DNA from: Alopecurus myosuroides
Taxonomy: Eukaryota; Streptophyta; Magnoliopsida; Poales; Poaceae
Length of the DNA: 64,000 nucleotides
Reading direction: 5' to 3'
NCBI GenBank assembly: GCA_028641055.1
Contig: CM054062.1
Span: 137,558,682 to 137,622,681 of the forward strand
The notes below the pieces were generated by a model that saw only the letters and a program-made list of their open reading frames with translations, ran no database searches and was not told the DNA's origin. The position numbers were made by a program, and so were the translations under genes. Shown here in pieces: positions 10,758-21,999 of the stretch (position 1 is its first letter; each line of letters starts with the position of its first letter).

Positions 10758-11915
10758 GCCGAACCTCCAAGAAAGTTCCTCAACGCATATCATCCAATCA
10801 CCATTACTATTCCTCCAATCTCGACTTCCATGACATTGTCAGCCTCTGACTTCGCCATGGAGTAAAACATCTTCTGATGGCAACAAATAGCAGAGCTTCG
10901 CACCGCTCCCTCCTTAACGGAGAACCAACATGCACGACCGAGTTTCACCCGATCCAGCAATCTCCACGCATAACACGCCTCTAGGAGTTTGCCGACGGAG
11001 ACTTCCGGAACCCGCCACTCCGGCCATTCCAGAAAGTACACGCATGCGACGGATCTTCAACTTGGTGCAAGAGGAACCTTAGAACCGTCACCTTTATTCG
11101 AGCACACGAGCAGGCCTCCATGCCGCTCGTCGGCTTCAGCGAATAGATCGATTGAATTAGACACACGTGACAACGACAGGAGAAAGACTGCATCACACAC
11201 TAGAAATGCGCAGGAGCGCCATCGCCGTAGGCTCCGCGTCGTCACCTCCGGCCATCACCGCACGCCCGTCCCTCTCAGCCCCATCCAAGTCTCCCTGCAG
11301 CGCGCGGACTGACGCTGCGCATGGGCGAGCGCAACCGCCCCGATGTCAGACCCCACCTGCGGTACCAAGGAACCGAACCTCCCGCACGAAGGGAATCCGG
11401 CAAGCTACGCCAGCCCTGCCCGCAATCTTCGATAGCCATGGCGTGGCCGCCACCGCCGGCGCCAGTGGCGGCAACGACTGGTGGGGGAAGATCGGGTGTC
11501 TGCCTTCTAGCTCAGATCGAGGGTTCTCATCTGTTCGTCGGAAGCTGGACATCGGCGTGGGGGATGCTAGTTTTCTCAAATAAAGGCGGTGATCCTAGGG
11601 TTTCTCTTGCGCCAAGTTGAAGATCTGCCCGATGCCTGTCCTTTTTTATCTTGCCGGAGTGACGTGTTCTAGAAGACTCCGCCGGCGAACTCTCATCGAC
11701 ATGTTATGCGTGGAGATTGCTTGATCGGGTGGAAGCCCATTCGTTCTCCGTTAAGAAGCGAGCGGCGCGAAGATATGCTGTTTGTTGCCATTAGGAGATA
11801 TTTACTCCATGGCGAAGTCAGAGACGGAGAATGTTATGGAAGCTAAGATTGGAGAACTAGTAATGGTGATTGAAGCATGCGGCGTTGAGGATTTTGTTTG
11901 GAGTTTCGGATTTTG
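10758..11915. mobile_element. Foldback DNA transposon with long inverted arms (possibly Mutator-like)
   Basis: The arm at about 10758-11135 is an inverted, diverged copy of the arm at about 11540-11915. Matching words include GTTATGCGTGGAGATTGC, TTCTCCGTTAAG, TACTCCATGGCGAAGTCAGA and CAAGTTGAAGATC. The arms are about 370 bp with perhaps 80% identity by eye. The 400-bp GC-rich centre has several overlapping open frames but no recognised domain. No target duplication was found, and the left end coincides with the Tat LTR end, so that side may have been disturbed. Long arms fit Mutator-like or foldback elements; the superfamily is not proven. Confidence 0.6.
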
Positions 11916-12489
11916 TAACAGCAGGGGTATGTAAGTGAGGGCGACGACACACGTGGAGTTCAAGATGTTATCTGGGGGTAGATCTGGATTTAGTTGGGTA
12001 TGCCTGAAAATAGACTTATTGAATGCATTGTTCTATGAGTGGTGATTATCTTAGGATGGAGTTAGATCACGAGAATACATAAGCATTCGAGCTGTCTGTA
12101 GTGTAAAGGTTATGCAGGCCTGTGTAGTACAAGTTCACGACCGAGTCGCCGGAGACAGGAACGGGTTCGAGATATACTGTCACCGTCGTACTGCCGCCCC
12201 CCTCACGTTCGTTATCGTTTTTTCCTCTGTCATGTCTCGCGGTACGCCTTCGGGTCTAGTGAGTCCCCCGCAGTGACACAACACCCACGGTAATCCGTAC
12301 CCCACGATACTCTGACCCCACCTGCCGGCGAGTAGGTGCAGCGTAGCCATTTGTGAGTATGGTCCCGAGAATCGCTGGCGCAAGTAGTACAAAGTAGAGG
12401 TAGTACAAACCACAGCGACCAACCATGGACTAATCGCACAACCTGGGCCAATACGTCAGCCCCTTCCAAACTCGAAACTCCCCGCCCCG
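11916..12489. other. Intergenic region upstream of the ZIP gene
   Basis: No gene or repeat was recognised. It must contain the proximal promoter of the ZIP gene. I looked for the zinc-deficiency response element RTGTCGACAY bound by bZIP19/23-type factors and found no clear match in this stretch. Confidence 0.5.
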
Positions 12490-12496
12490 TATAAAT
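12490..12496 (+). promoter_or_regulatory. TATA box of the ZIP gene
   Basis: TATAAAT lies 72 bases before the start codon, in CCGTATAAATTCCC. This puts the likely transcription start near 12520 and gives a short pyrimidine-rich 5' untranslated region. Confidence 0.7.
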
Positions 12497-12567
12497 TCCC
12501 TCCCCCTCCTCCGATTCTGCCTCCCCCACCGCCACCCTTCCGGCGCAAGGAGAAGTCAGCGGCACGC

Positions 12568-14445
12568 ATGGCCCGCATCCACCACCTCCTCATATTGTTG
12601 CTCTGCGCGGCCGCCAGCACGGCCTGGGCCCATGGCGGCGGAGGCGACGACGGCGACGGCGACGCGGATGCGGACGGAGGCGGCGGCGCGAAGCCTGACC
12701 TGCGGGCGCCGGGGCTGGTGGCGGCGAAGCTGTGGTGCCTGGCCGTGGTGTTCGTCGGCACTCTGGCCGGTGGCGTTTCCCCCTACTTCATGCGGTGGAA
12801 CGAGGCGTTCTTGGCGCTGGGCACGCAGTTCGCCGGAGGTGTGTTCCTCGGCACCGCCATGATGCACTTCCTCAGCGACGCCAACGAGACGTTCGGCGAC
12901 CTCGTCCCCGACAACGCCTACCCCTTCGCCTTCATGCTCGCCTGCGCCGGATACGTCCTCACCATGCTCGCCGAGTGCGGCATCTCCTTGGTCGTCGCGC
13001 GCGGCCGGACCGCACCCGCCGCCCCAACTGCAGGTGAGCAACTCACATCACATGGATCCATCTAAATCAGCGCATACACGGCTGGCGGTGTAAAGGAGGC
13101 AGCTGGGCGTTGGGTTAAATGCAAATTTCTTACTACCCCCAAAAAGAGCATACGCACACAACCACGGTTTAGTTATCTCTTCTTGGTTTAGTTATTGCCG
13201 GCAGGTAATCTGTCTGATTCGATATACCCGATGATCTTAACTTTTAGAATCCCGTTTTATTATTTTGCAGGAGCGCTGGAGGAAGGTAAGCTGAACAGCA
13301 CGAATGGCAACAGCTCTCAATCACAAACACCTGTAAGTCCTTACTTTGCTTATGTCAGTCAGGCTACCAAACTTGTCTGTGTAGGAATGTTTTCGTAACT
13401 TTGTAGTGTTGCACAGGACGCACACGGCGATCACTCCGCGGCATCCATGCTGCGCAACGCGAGCACCCTCGGCGACAGCATACTCCTCATCGCCGCCCTC
13501 TGCTTCCACTCCGTCTTCGAAGGCATTGCCATCGGGGTCGCTGGTAAGACACTCTGGCTGATATGCTCCATCGCGGTCTTGTTTCAACTTTCACGCGTAG
13601 AATTGTCTCCGCTTCAATTTCCAAGGATCAATCAAGTCTGAAACAGACATCTTTGTCGAGCTTCACCTATGATAAGGACCAAGTGCTGGAACTTATCTTG
13701 TTTTACTGTCGCAACTCGCATTACTGTTTCGCAATTTCCTCCGAGTGATACAGTACTAGGCTAGAAATAAAAGGACAGCCGGAATAAGATACCCATCACA
13801 AATCTTTTTTTTTTTGGCTCTTACCTGACCATTTCAGTGCTCACGCATGCTTTTACTCGTTCCAGTCTTTGAATATATGCTCACCCACACTTTTTCAACT
13901 TCCTCGCGTATCCATTCACCTCCACTTCAATTAGCATGTCACAAGTTACCGTTCAGTTCAACGCCAGAAAACAAACGTCCAAATCGAACCTGCGGATATC
14001 ACTTCCAAGCTTGCAACTCATGCGGTTTAATCTGCGAATTTTACTTGCAGAAACCAAAGCCGACGCATGGAAGGCGCTGTGGACAATCAGCCTGCATAAG
14101 ATCTTCGCTGCCATCGCCATGGGCATCGCGCTGCTACGAATGCTTCCCAATCGCCCCCTCCTCTCCTGCTTCGCCTACGCCTTCGCCTTCGCCATCTCCA
14201 GCCCCATCGGAGTCGGCATCGGCATCGTCATCGACGCCACCACGCAGGGCAAGGTGGCTGACTGGATCTTCGCCATCTCCATGGGCCTTGCCACGGGCAT
14301 CTTCATATACGTCTCCATCAACCACCTCCTCTCCAAGGGGTACAAGCCCCAGAGGCCCGTCGCCGCTGACACGCCCGTCGCCCGGTGGCTTGCGGTTGTG
14401 CTCGGTGTCGGTGTCATCGCTGTTGTCATGATATGGGACACCTGA
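12568..14445 (+). CDS. ZIP-family divalent metal (zinc/iron) transporter, four exons
   Basis: Exons are 12568-13033, 13271-13332, 13417-13543 and 14051-14445, all with GT-AG introns. The spliced frame is 1,050 nt, or 349 residues. ZIP proteins move Zn2+, Fe2+ or related ions into the cytosol across the plasma membrane or vacuole. A signal peptide (1-21) is followed by a Gly/Asp-rich tail and eight expected membrane segments. Helix 4 carries [10 protein letters not shown] (207-216), the ZIP signature with metal-ligand His and Glu. Helix 5 has [10 protein letters not shown] (234-243), and the C-terminus ends on a membrane segment after SINHLLSKG. The 3-4 loop is unusually poor in His, with only DAHGDHS (177-183). 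Length and helix 4/5 motifs resemble the cereal ZIP1/ZIP2 group from memory. No stop or frameshift is seen, so it is probably functional. No canonical AATAAA was seen in the first 130 bases after the stop. Confidence 0.93.
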
Positions 14446-14713
14446 TTGTTAAAACTCCATGTATAGTCCATCGGTTTTGGACGTTGGTAATCTTTTACGG
14501 GAACTTGAGAGCTTTATCAACACGATTGCAATCATCAATCGCTAATTTCATTGACGAGGGGCGCTATCACTGACGCTCGCACACTCACATATCACACGGC
14601 TGAAATTTAGGCCCAGTTTCGTTGGCTCATTAGCGGCCTGGTACAGTTCCAGCCTACTGTGCTGACCTTTTAGAGGCTCAGGTTCGAGTGTGCTATAAGA
14701 GCGTCTCTAGCAC

Positions 14714-14913
14714 GGAAAATAATTATATGAGACCTGGTCTACATATTTAGCCCGTGGACCAACTTCAGCAATTGACACGTGGCCAGAAAGCGGTTTAGAT
14801 CTGAAAATAGATAACCGGATTTTGTTTTTTCTCTATTTTCTAGCCACGTGTCAATTGCTGGAGTTGGTCTACGGGTTTAAATTTGTAGACCAGGTCTTAT
14901 ATAATTATTTTCC
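14714..14913. mobile_element. Mutator-type MITE, 200 bp
   Basis: A perfect 9-bp duplication CTCTAGCAC flanks it (14705-14713 and 14914-14922). The ends are near-perfect inverted repeats of about 70 bp, beginning GGAAAATAATTATATGAGAC and mirrored at the right end. A 9-bp duplication with termini starting G is typical of Mutator-like elements. It lies about 270 bp after the ZIP stop codon, possibly within or just past the 3' untranslated region, and would form a strong hairpin if transcribed. Confidence 0.9.
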
Positions 14914-14922
14914 CTCTAGCAC

Positions 14923-15252
14923 ATCCCGGAATTCCCTCAAAAAAAAAGCACATCCCGGAAAACAACTGACCGGGAAAATAACTATCTTTTCCGGGTTCAG
15001 GACGGGAGTTTGGATTTTTCAAATCCCCGTAAAACGGGACTGCCCACAAAAAAAATTCAGGGCTCTGACTTCGCCATTTGTGTGGAATTGGGGGCTTCTT
15101 TTCCCGTTTCCCCCTTCCCGTGGCGCGAGATAGCCTGAGCTGAAATTTCAGCGCGCTCCCCTTCGGTTGTCGGGACGCAAGATCTCGCTGCCCCCCGCTT
15201 CCCGTCTCGATGAAAAGCTCCGTCGCCTCCTGCCGCTACATTTCGACCCCCT
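14923..15252. other. Unassigned sequence between MITE and E2
   Basis: No gene was recognised. It contains two copies of GCACATCCCGGA near 14920-14960, a perfect 14-bp palindrome GCTGAAATTTCAGC around 15140, and a GC-rich block from about 15090. It ends abruptly where the truncated E2 LTR begins. Confidence 0.4.
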
Positions 15253-15515
15253 TTCATCTTGAAGTATTACCTGCAAATTTGTGTGATATCTTGTTGTTCC
15301 ACTAGGAATAAGGGGATACATGACCACTCGTGATCTTTGATTATGTGTGCAAGTGTGTGTAGTTGAGAATATCCAAAGGGATTGATTGTTGTTGCATTGG
15401 AAACATGGGTTATCCAAGTGAGAGGTCTCAGTGTAGCACTAGTTATCAGAAAATCCACAAAACATCCACCAAAAATAGAGAGAGCTCATTGAGAAGATCG
15501 GGCCTCCCCTTATCA
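15253..15515 (+). repeat. E2 5' LTR remnant
   Basis: This stretch matches the 3' LTR from 48807 to its end, starting at TTCATCTTGAAGTATTACC and ending CCCCTTATCA. The first 225 bp of the LTR, which include the promoter-proximal part, are missing here. Confidence 0.88.
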
Positions 15516-15518
15516 TCT

Positions 15519-15528
15519 TGGTATCAGA
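15519..15528 (+). other. E2 primer binding site
   Basis: TGGTATCAGA, complementary to the 3' end of initiator methionine tRNA, sits three bases after the LTR end. Only the first ten bases match. Confidence 0.75.
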
Positions 15529-17038
15529 TTCTCGGGTTTACTCGGTGAGCAAATTTCATCTACTAGTCTAGTTGTTTTTATTTCCTATCCAGAAAAATCC
15601 ACACAAAAATATTAGGTTTAGATTTTGCCAGAGCCTAAATCCACACCAATTTGTATCTACTAGTTGCTGTTTCTTGTTGATTTGTGTTCCTGTTTTTCTA
15701 TTTTTAGTTTTTAACTATTAGGGTTAGGATTCCTTCTAGTTGTTTTTCTTTTTCATCTATATCAAAAAATCTCACCAAAAAGATTGTATCCGAGCTGCTC
15801 TTGTTGTTTTCGTGTTGTGATAGGTTTGATTTTTACCGTGGCAGTGTTCCCTAAAAACCCGCCGTGGATCGCCTACTCCTACTTGAAATCCTAGCTCCCA
15901 TCGGATTGGTTCCTGCCATGGTACGCGTTTTTGCCAAATTTCCTGTCGCGCGCGCATCCCTAGCTGCTATCGGATTCACTTACCAAGCCGCCCGCGCACA
16001 TGTTTTGTCACGCGTTTTCACCATGCGCGCTCGCTTCCTAGCTCAAATCGGAATCGAGTCCGAGCGCTGCCGGGCACGGTTTCGGCACTGTTTCGATGCC
16101 GCGCGCGCTCCACCTTCCTAGTCCCTATCGGACTCGCTGCCGTGGGTACAAAACCGCACTGAATCGTTGCCGTGAGCCTACACCACCCGCAACACTGCAC
16201 ACACATGCGCGCAAGCCTCTGCCGGGCAGAGTTTTTTTGCGAGTTTCGTTGTCGTACGACACGATTTCGACTATTTCTCGGTCGTGAGCTGCTTTCACTC
16301 GTTTTTCTCTGTTTTTCTTTAGTTTCTTTTGTTTTTCTCATGTTTTCTCTCTAGGTTTCTAGTCTGGTCATTGTTAAGTTTTAGCCACAGCCAATCCACA
16401 GCAAACTTTTAGGTCCACAAACCAAAGACTAGCTATTTTCATTACTCTAACAGGCTGCTCATTTGATCAAATTCTTGTCCATATTTCTGTTTCTTCTACT
16501 TATTGCTCCTAGTTGATTCAAAGGCAATTGATAAAGTACAAACAATTATAAAAAGAGAAAAGTGTAAAAAATAGAAAGAGAGAAAAAATCAAAAGAGTCC
16601 GAGCCATTACTATATCACTAGTGGAGCTTGGTACATCATATCTTCGATATTTTTGTGTGCTTGTTTTCATAGAGTATTTGCTAGCGTCTTTCCATTGCTT
16701 GCAATAACTCTTCTATATAATTTCTAAGCCACATTTGTCTCCCAGAGTGAGTGTGTTCCTTTAGTAAATTTTATCACACTAGACAGTAAATAGGAGTTGC
16801 TATTTTGGTGTTGTTAGGAATCCCAACCAAGCCCCACCAAATAGCCTATTTTGTCTTGTGACACTTGATATCCTGATTATTCTCTTCTCACACTTGGTAC
16901 ACTCTTCATTGATACTTGTTGGTAAGTAAATCTTATTCACTTTGGAACGGTAAGAGAAGCACTTCTTTGCTGGTTTTGAGTGAGTTGTGAGAGAACACCA
17001 CAACCCATTTATTATTTTGTTTTCACTAACAATTAATT
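15529..17038 (+). other. E2 untranslated leader, 1.5 kb
   Basis: This is non-coding sequence between primer site and gag. Short open frames around 15860-16340 lie in a locally GC-rich part with repeated CGCGCGC words and do not resemble known proteins. The last 500 bases are AT-rich. Confidence 0.6.
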
Positions 17039-18422
17039 ATGAGTTCTTCTAGTGAAGTTGATGGTATGCAGGGAAAGAAGGGAGAGGACATAGTACCTAA
17101 CAACAAGAATGTTGATGATATTCTCACATGGGCAGATTTCAACAAATTTCAAGATGGAGTTGCTAGAAGGATTGAGCAAAGAATTGAGAAGTATGACGAT
17201 GTAGTAGGCAAAGAATTGAACGAGGTGCAAGAAAAAGTTGACAAAGCTGATACTCAGGAATCCCTTGATGTTTTACAAGAGGCTGTGAACAACTTGACAG
17301 TAGAACTTGCAAATCTGACCACAACTCTACAACAAAGAGCTCCCAATGCTAATTTAGGTGTCGATTTTGATGCTGTCCGAGCCAATGCATTTGGAGGCTG
17401 TGGTAATTTTGCTGCTAGGAGAGTGTCTATGGGAGAAAACAATAGAGAGGATGATGGCCTTGGGAAGCCAAAATTCTTTATTCCCCCTGTCACATGTGAT
17501 ACTGAGGATGCTGAGGAGTACTTGATGTGGGAGTTGAAGATTGAGAAACTATGGAGATTGCATGATTATACTGAGGAGAGGAAAATTAGACTTGCATCTT
17601 CTGGATTTGATGGTTATGCTCTCTTGTGGTGGGATGGCATCAGAAAATTGAGAGAAAGAGAAGGTCAACCAGAAGCAAATCATGAGAGATAGGTTTGTCC
17701 CTAAAAATCATGTGAGAACTCTCTATGACAAATTGCAGCAATTGAAGCAAGGTACAAACTTTGTGGATCAATATTACAAGGAGATGGAGTTGATACTACA
17801 AATATCTCGGGTTAGAGAAGAACCAGAACAAAAAATGCAAAGATTTCTTTCAGGTTTGCAATTCAAGATAAGATGCATTGTGAGGCATGTTCAATATAAT
17901 ACCATGACTGAATTATTACACCAAGCAAGAGAGGCAGAAAAGAGGTTGGGCGAGGAGGTTTCTATGGCCCCAAGAAGAACTTTTCCATCAAAAACTTCTT
18001 TCACACCTCAATCTTCACAATTTCGAGCTAGTACATCTTTCAAACCCGAGACAAGCAATGCCACTGCTAAGAAAAAAATTCAACCAACAGCTAGTGCAAG
18101 TGGTTCTACTCAATCAACAGCAAGAAATAGAGACATGACATGCCATACTTGTGGAGGAAGAGGGCACTTCAAGAGAGATTGTCCTAATAAGAAAATCATG
18201 GTTATCAATGCTGATGAGGAGTATGAGACTGGAGATGATGTTGATCCTAATGAGGAGGATACATATGATGATGCATATGCTACCAATTATCCAACTATTG
18301 TTTGCACACAAGGTTTGAGTGTTGTTCCTAGTGATGAGAGCCAAAGATGCAATCTATTTCAAACCAAAGCAATCGTGGGTCCACAAATGGCTTGCAAGGT
18401 GATCATTGATGGAGGGAGTTAA
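17039..18422 (+). pseudogene. E2 gag with zinc knuckle, frameshifted
   Basis: The ATG at 17039 opens a 217-codon frame with a coiled-coil-like Glu/Lys/Gln-rich N-terminus and the capsid-like part KPKFFIPPVTCDTEDAEEYL. It stops at 17692. The rest of gag continues in another frame from about 17682, with the CCHC knuckle CHTCGGRGHFKRDC around 18140-18185. The beginning of the protease (VIIDGGS) is cut by a stop at 18420-18422. The acidic stretch between knuckle and protease is typical of gypsy gag. At least one frameshift and one stop make this copy non-functional. Confidence 0.85.
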
Positions 18423-20644
18423 AGAAATTTAGCAAGCAGGGATTTATGTGCAAATCTCAAGTTGAGATACATTCCACACCCACACCCATTATATTCAATG
18501 GTTGAGTGACAAAGAAGAAATCAAGGTGTGCCATATTGTGAGAGTGGAATTTCAGATTGGACCATACAAGGATACAATTGAATGTGATGTGGTTCCCATG
18601 ACAGTTTGCCACATGCTACTTGGGAGGCCATGTCAATTTGACTAGAAGGCTATACACAATGGGAGAGCAAACACATATCAATTGAATTAGAATAACAAGG
18701 ACATTATCTTGAGGCCTATGACACCACAACAGATTGTGAATGAGTCTAGACAGAAAACTGAAGTGAATCTAGAAAGAGAGAGTGAGAGAGATGGGAAGAG
18801 TGACAACACAACTTCTGTGGATGAAACAAAACCTAGGCCGAGTGGTAAAAGTAAGGGAGTGAGCATTTTAACCATGTTAGCCACCAAAGAAGATCTGAGA
18901 GAGTTTAGTGAGGGTCCTAGCTTAGTACCTATAGTTCTCATGCATAAGGGGGGATTTTAGTTTGTAACGACATTACTCCTCTTTCTATTGGTGTTTCTAA
19001 TGTTTTACAGGAGTTTGATGATGTTTTTCCAGAAGAAATACCCCCGGGGATGCCACCATTAAGAGGGACTGAGCATCAAATTGATTTGATTCCTGCATCA
19101 TGATTACCAAACCGAGCTCCCTATAGGACAAATCCCCAAGAGACGAAGGAAATTCAGAAACAAGTACAAGAGCTTCTTGATAAAGGTTATATTCGAATAA
19201 GCTATCTCCTTGTGTTGTTCCTGTTATTTTAGTTCCTAAGAAAGATGGTACTTGGCGCATATGTGTAGATTGTAGAGCTATTAACAACATCACTATTCGT
19301 TATCGTCATCCTATACCACGTTTGGAAGACATGTTAGATGAATTAAGTGGAGTTGCTGTTTTCTCTAAAATTGATTTGCGTAGTGGTTATCATCAAATTA
19401 GGATGAAAGAGGGGGATAAGTGGAAAACAACCTTTAAAAAAAATTGGTTTATATGAGTGGTTAGTAATGCCTTTTGGATTAACTAATCCACCTAGTACTT
19501 TCATGAGATTAATGAACCATGTTTTGAGAGATTTTATTGGCAAGTTTGTGGTTGTTTATTTTGATGATATTCTCATGTATAGCCACAATGAACATGAACA
19601 CATTGATCATATTAGACAAGTCTTGAATGTGCTAAGAGAAAATAAATTGTATGCAAATTTAGAGAAGTTCACTTTTTGCAAAGATAAGGTCATATTTCAT
19701 GGATATGTTGTTTCTAAACATGGGATTGAAGTAGATGAATCTAAAATCGAGGCAATCAAAAATTGGCCAATTCCCATGAATGTGAGTCAAGTAAGAAGTT
19801 TTAATGGTCTTGCTGGATTTTCTAGAAGATTTGTGAAATACTTTAGTACTATTGCGCCCCCTTTGAACGATTTAACTAAGAAAGGTGTGAATTTTGAGTG
19901 GGGGTTGCTCAAGATATTGCTTTTGATACTTTGAAAAATAAGTTGATTTCGGCCCCATTATTGATGCTACCTTAATAGACAATTCGAAATTGAATGTGAT
20001 GCTAGTGGCATAGGTATTGGAGGTGTGTTAAGCAAGATAAGAAACCTATTGCTTATTTTTATGAGAAATTGCATGGTGCTCAATTGAATTATTCTGTCTA
20101 TGATAAAGAATTGTATGCACTTGTTAGAGTTCTTGAGGTTTGGAAACATTATTTGTGACCAAAAGAATTTATCATACATTCTAATCATGAGGCTTTGAGA
20201 TTTTTAAAGAGTCAATCCAATCTTAATAAGAGACATGCTAAATGGGTAGAATTTATTGAATCTTTCCCATACATTATTAAACATAGGAAGGGATTTGATA
20301 ATTTGGTTGTTGATGCTTTGTCTAGGAAAAATATGTTACTCACTAAATTGGATGTCCAAGTTTAGGGTTTGGAGAGTTTGAAACCACTATATCCTGAAGA
20401 TAAAGAGTTTTCTACACCTTATGCTAATTTTTCTAATGTTAAGGCTTGGGATAAATATCATATACCTGATGTATTTATGTTTAGAGCTAACAAATTATGT
20501 ATTCCCGAGTGTTCTGCGTTTGATGTTATTGCAGGAATCTCATAGTGGTGGATTGATGGGACACTTTGGACGTGAGAGAACATTACTTATGTTGGCTGAC
20601 AATTTTTATTGGGCACATATGAGACGTGATGTTTATAGGTTTCT
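18423..20644 (+). pseudogene. E2 pol, first part (protease, RT, RNase H, integrase zinc domain)
   Basis: Frames are broken many times, but the order is clear. FPEEIPPGMPP precedes RT at about 19030-19070. The RT fingers and palm run 19140-19930 with catalytic YFDDILMYS near 19557-19585. RNase H follows at 19980-20340, ending VDALSRK. The start of the integrase zinc domain (GHFGRERTL) is at about 20550-20640. Element B interrupts the zinc domain at 20645. Several in-frame stops and frameshifts show long decay. Confidence 0.85.
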
Positions 20645-21999
20645 TGTCACGACCCCGGACCCAGAGATATACATACTGTTATGTGCTCCTAGCCATGGAC
20701 TCACAAGGGCTTCAGGGTTACCAGCCCCGGCCGCAACAAACAACGGCAGGCAGACCGGATTCATCGGCACGTAGTCCGGATCCCCAGTCTACTACTCCTT
20801 GTATCCATGCTAGTCATAACCAACTATGCATATCAAAGCGTCCACGAATCGAATGAAACCGAAGGAAACGGGACCAAAGCTATACAGAGATGCTATGTGT
20901 CCAGAAAGTGCAACAACAATCGAGGGTTACTGGGGTTACCTCGCCCCAGGCCGATCACATCGACAGGCGGGCTCGGACATGGATCATCGGCTCCACAACC
21001 CCTCGACCGCGACAACTATGCAGGCATAGCCAAAACTGTATAACAATGAGCTCGAAACCAACAACCGATCAAAGCAGTACTCTAAACAAGGAAGTTGTAA
21101 TAAACAGGTGTTACTAGAGTATAGCTTACAAGCAGAGGTCACACGACCCAACATTACATCAGACAACGGAAGGCAAATTATGTTGCTAATCAACAAGAAC
21201 CAAAAATGCCTAAGAGGCCGCAACATAAGGCGACGTCCCAGCCCATAGATTCCAGGCTGCTACCTGGGAACCCCGAACTACTCGTCGATGTCCACTTGAA
21301 ACACCACCGATGTGAGATCTTCTCCTGAACCAAAATTAAGCAAACCTGAGTACGGGAGGTACTCAACAAGACTTAGTTAACCTATTATATATCTGATATT
21401 TCGAAAAGGGTTTCATGAAGGCTGATTTGCGTAAAGCAATATTTGTTTTGCAAGTTGAGGAAGGAATAGCACGTTTCATGGAGTATTTTGAAAACAGATG
21501 AGAAAGCTACTCAACTACTGATATCATCATCTTTTAATCCACCAAATCATTTCAGCACCTCGTGCTTCGAAGATCACCTCCTCCAGTTGTTCCACACTAT
21601 CTCATGCTACAAGGTAACCCCTCTCGGCATCTCCGAGGAGGCATCCTCCATTCGTTATCAGCAAGTTTTAATCATTCCGTTTAAGTTATCTATGATCACA
21701 GAATCCGTCACCAAGTCGTCTTTAACCGCAGACACGGCTTTTCGAAAAGATTTAACCCTGCAGGGGTGTACAACTTTACCCACACGTACCAACCGACTCT
21801 TAGTGCCACCAGGGTTAGCACTAGTCCGGGAAGTGCCGGCAGAGGGTGGTCGATTCCCGGCCTTTACCTTGTCGAACCATATCCATGAGTCAACCCAAAC
21901 AGGGCCACCCCGTCAACAGGGAGTTGGCCACCTCCTGACGACACCTGTTCTGTGAGTCGGGAACAAGATCCGTGTACGTCCATCACTTGTCCCGGTCAC
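20645..21999 (-). repeat. B 3' LTR, distal segment
   Basis: This is the left portion of the LTR copy that element C interrupts, and it matches 43600-44954 almost base for base. Its last five bases GTCAC (21995-21999) are the target duplication of element C. The short open frames here occur identically in the other LTR and are not genes. Confidence 0.93.
21738..21765 (-). other. Paired palindromes in B LTR
   Basis: CTTTTCGAAAAG (21738-21749) and CCCTGCAGGG (21756-21765) have a six-base AT spacer. On the element's own strand the order and spacing match E1. The second LTR copy is at 44693-44720. Confidence 0.8.

Noticed and set aside
11167..11620. Open frames in the centre of the foldback element, considered as a captured host gene
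   Set aside because: Neither frame resembles a protein I know and there is no sign of exons. Called as element interior only.
13195..13398. Open frame spanning the second ZIP exon considered as a separate small gene
   Set aside because: It is explained by exon 2 (13271-13332) plus flanking intron. Splice sites and phase fit the ZIP gene exactly.
15864..16354. Frames of 60-107 codons in the E2 leader
   Set aside because: They sit between primer site and gag in a GC-rich patch on both strands, without motifs.
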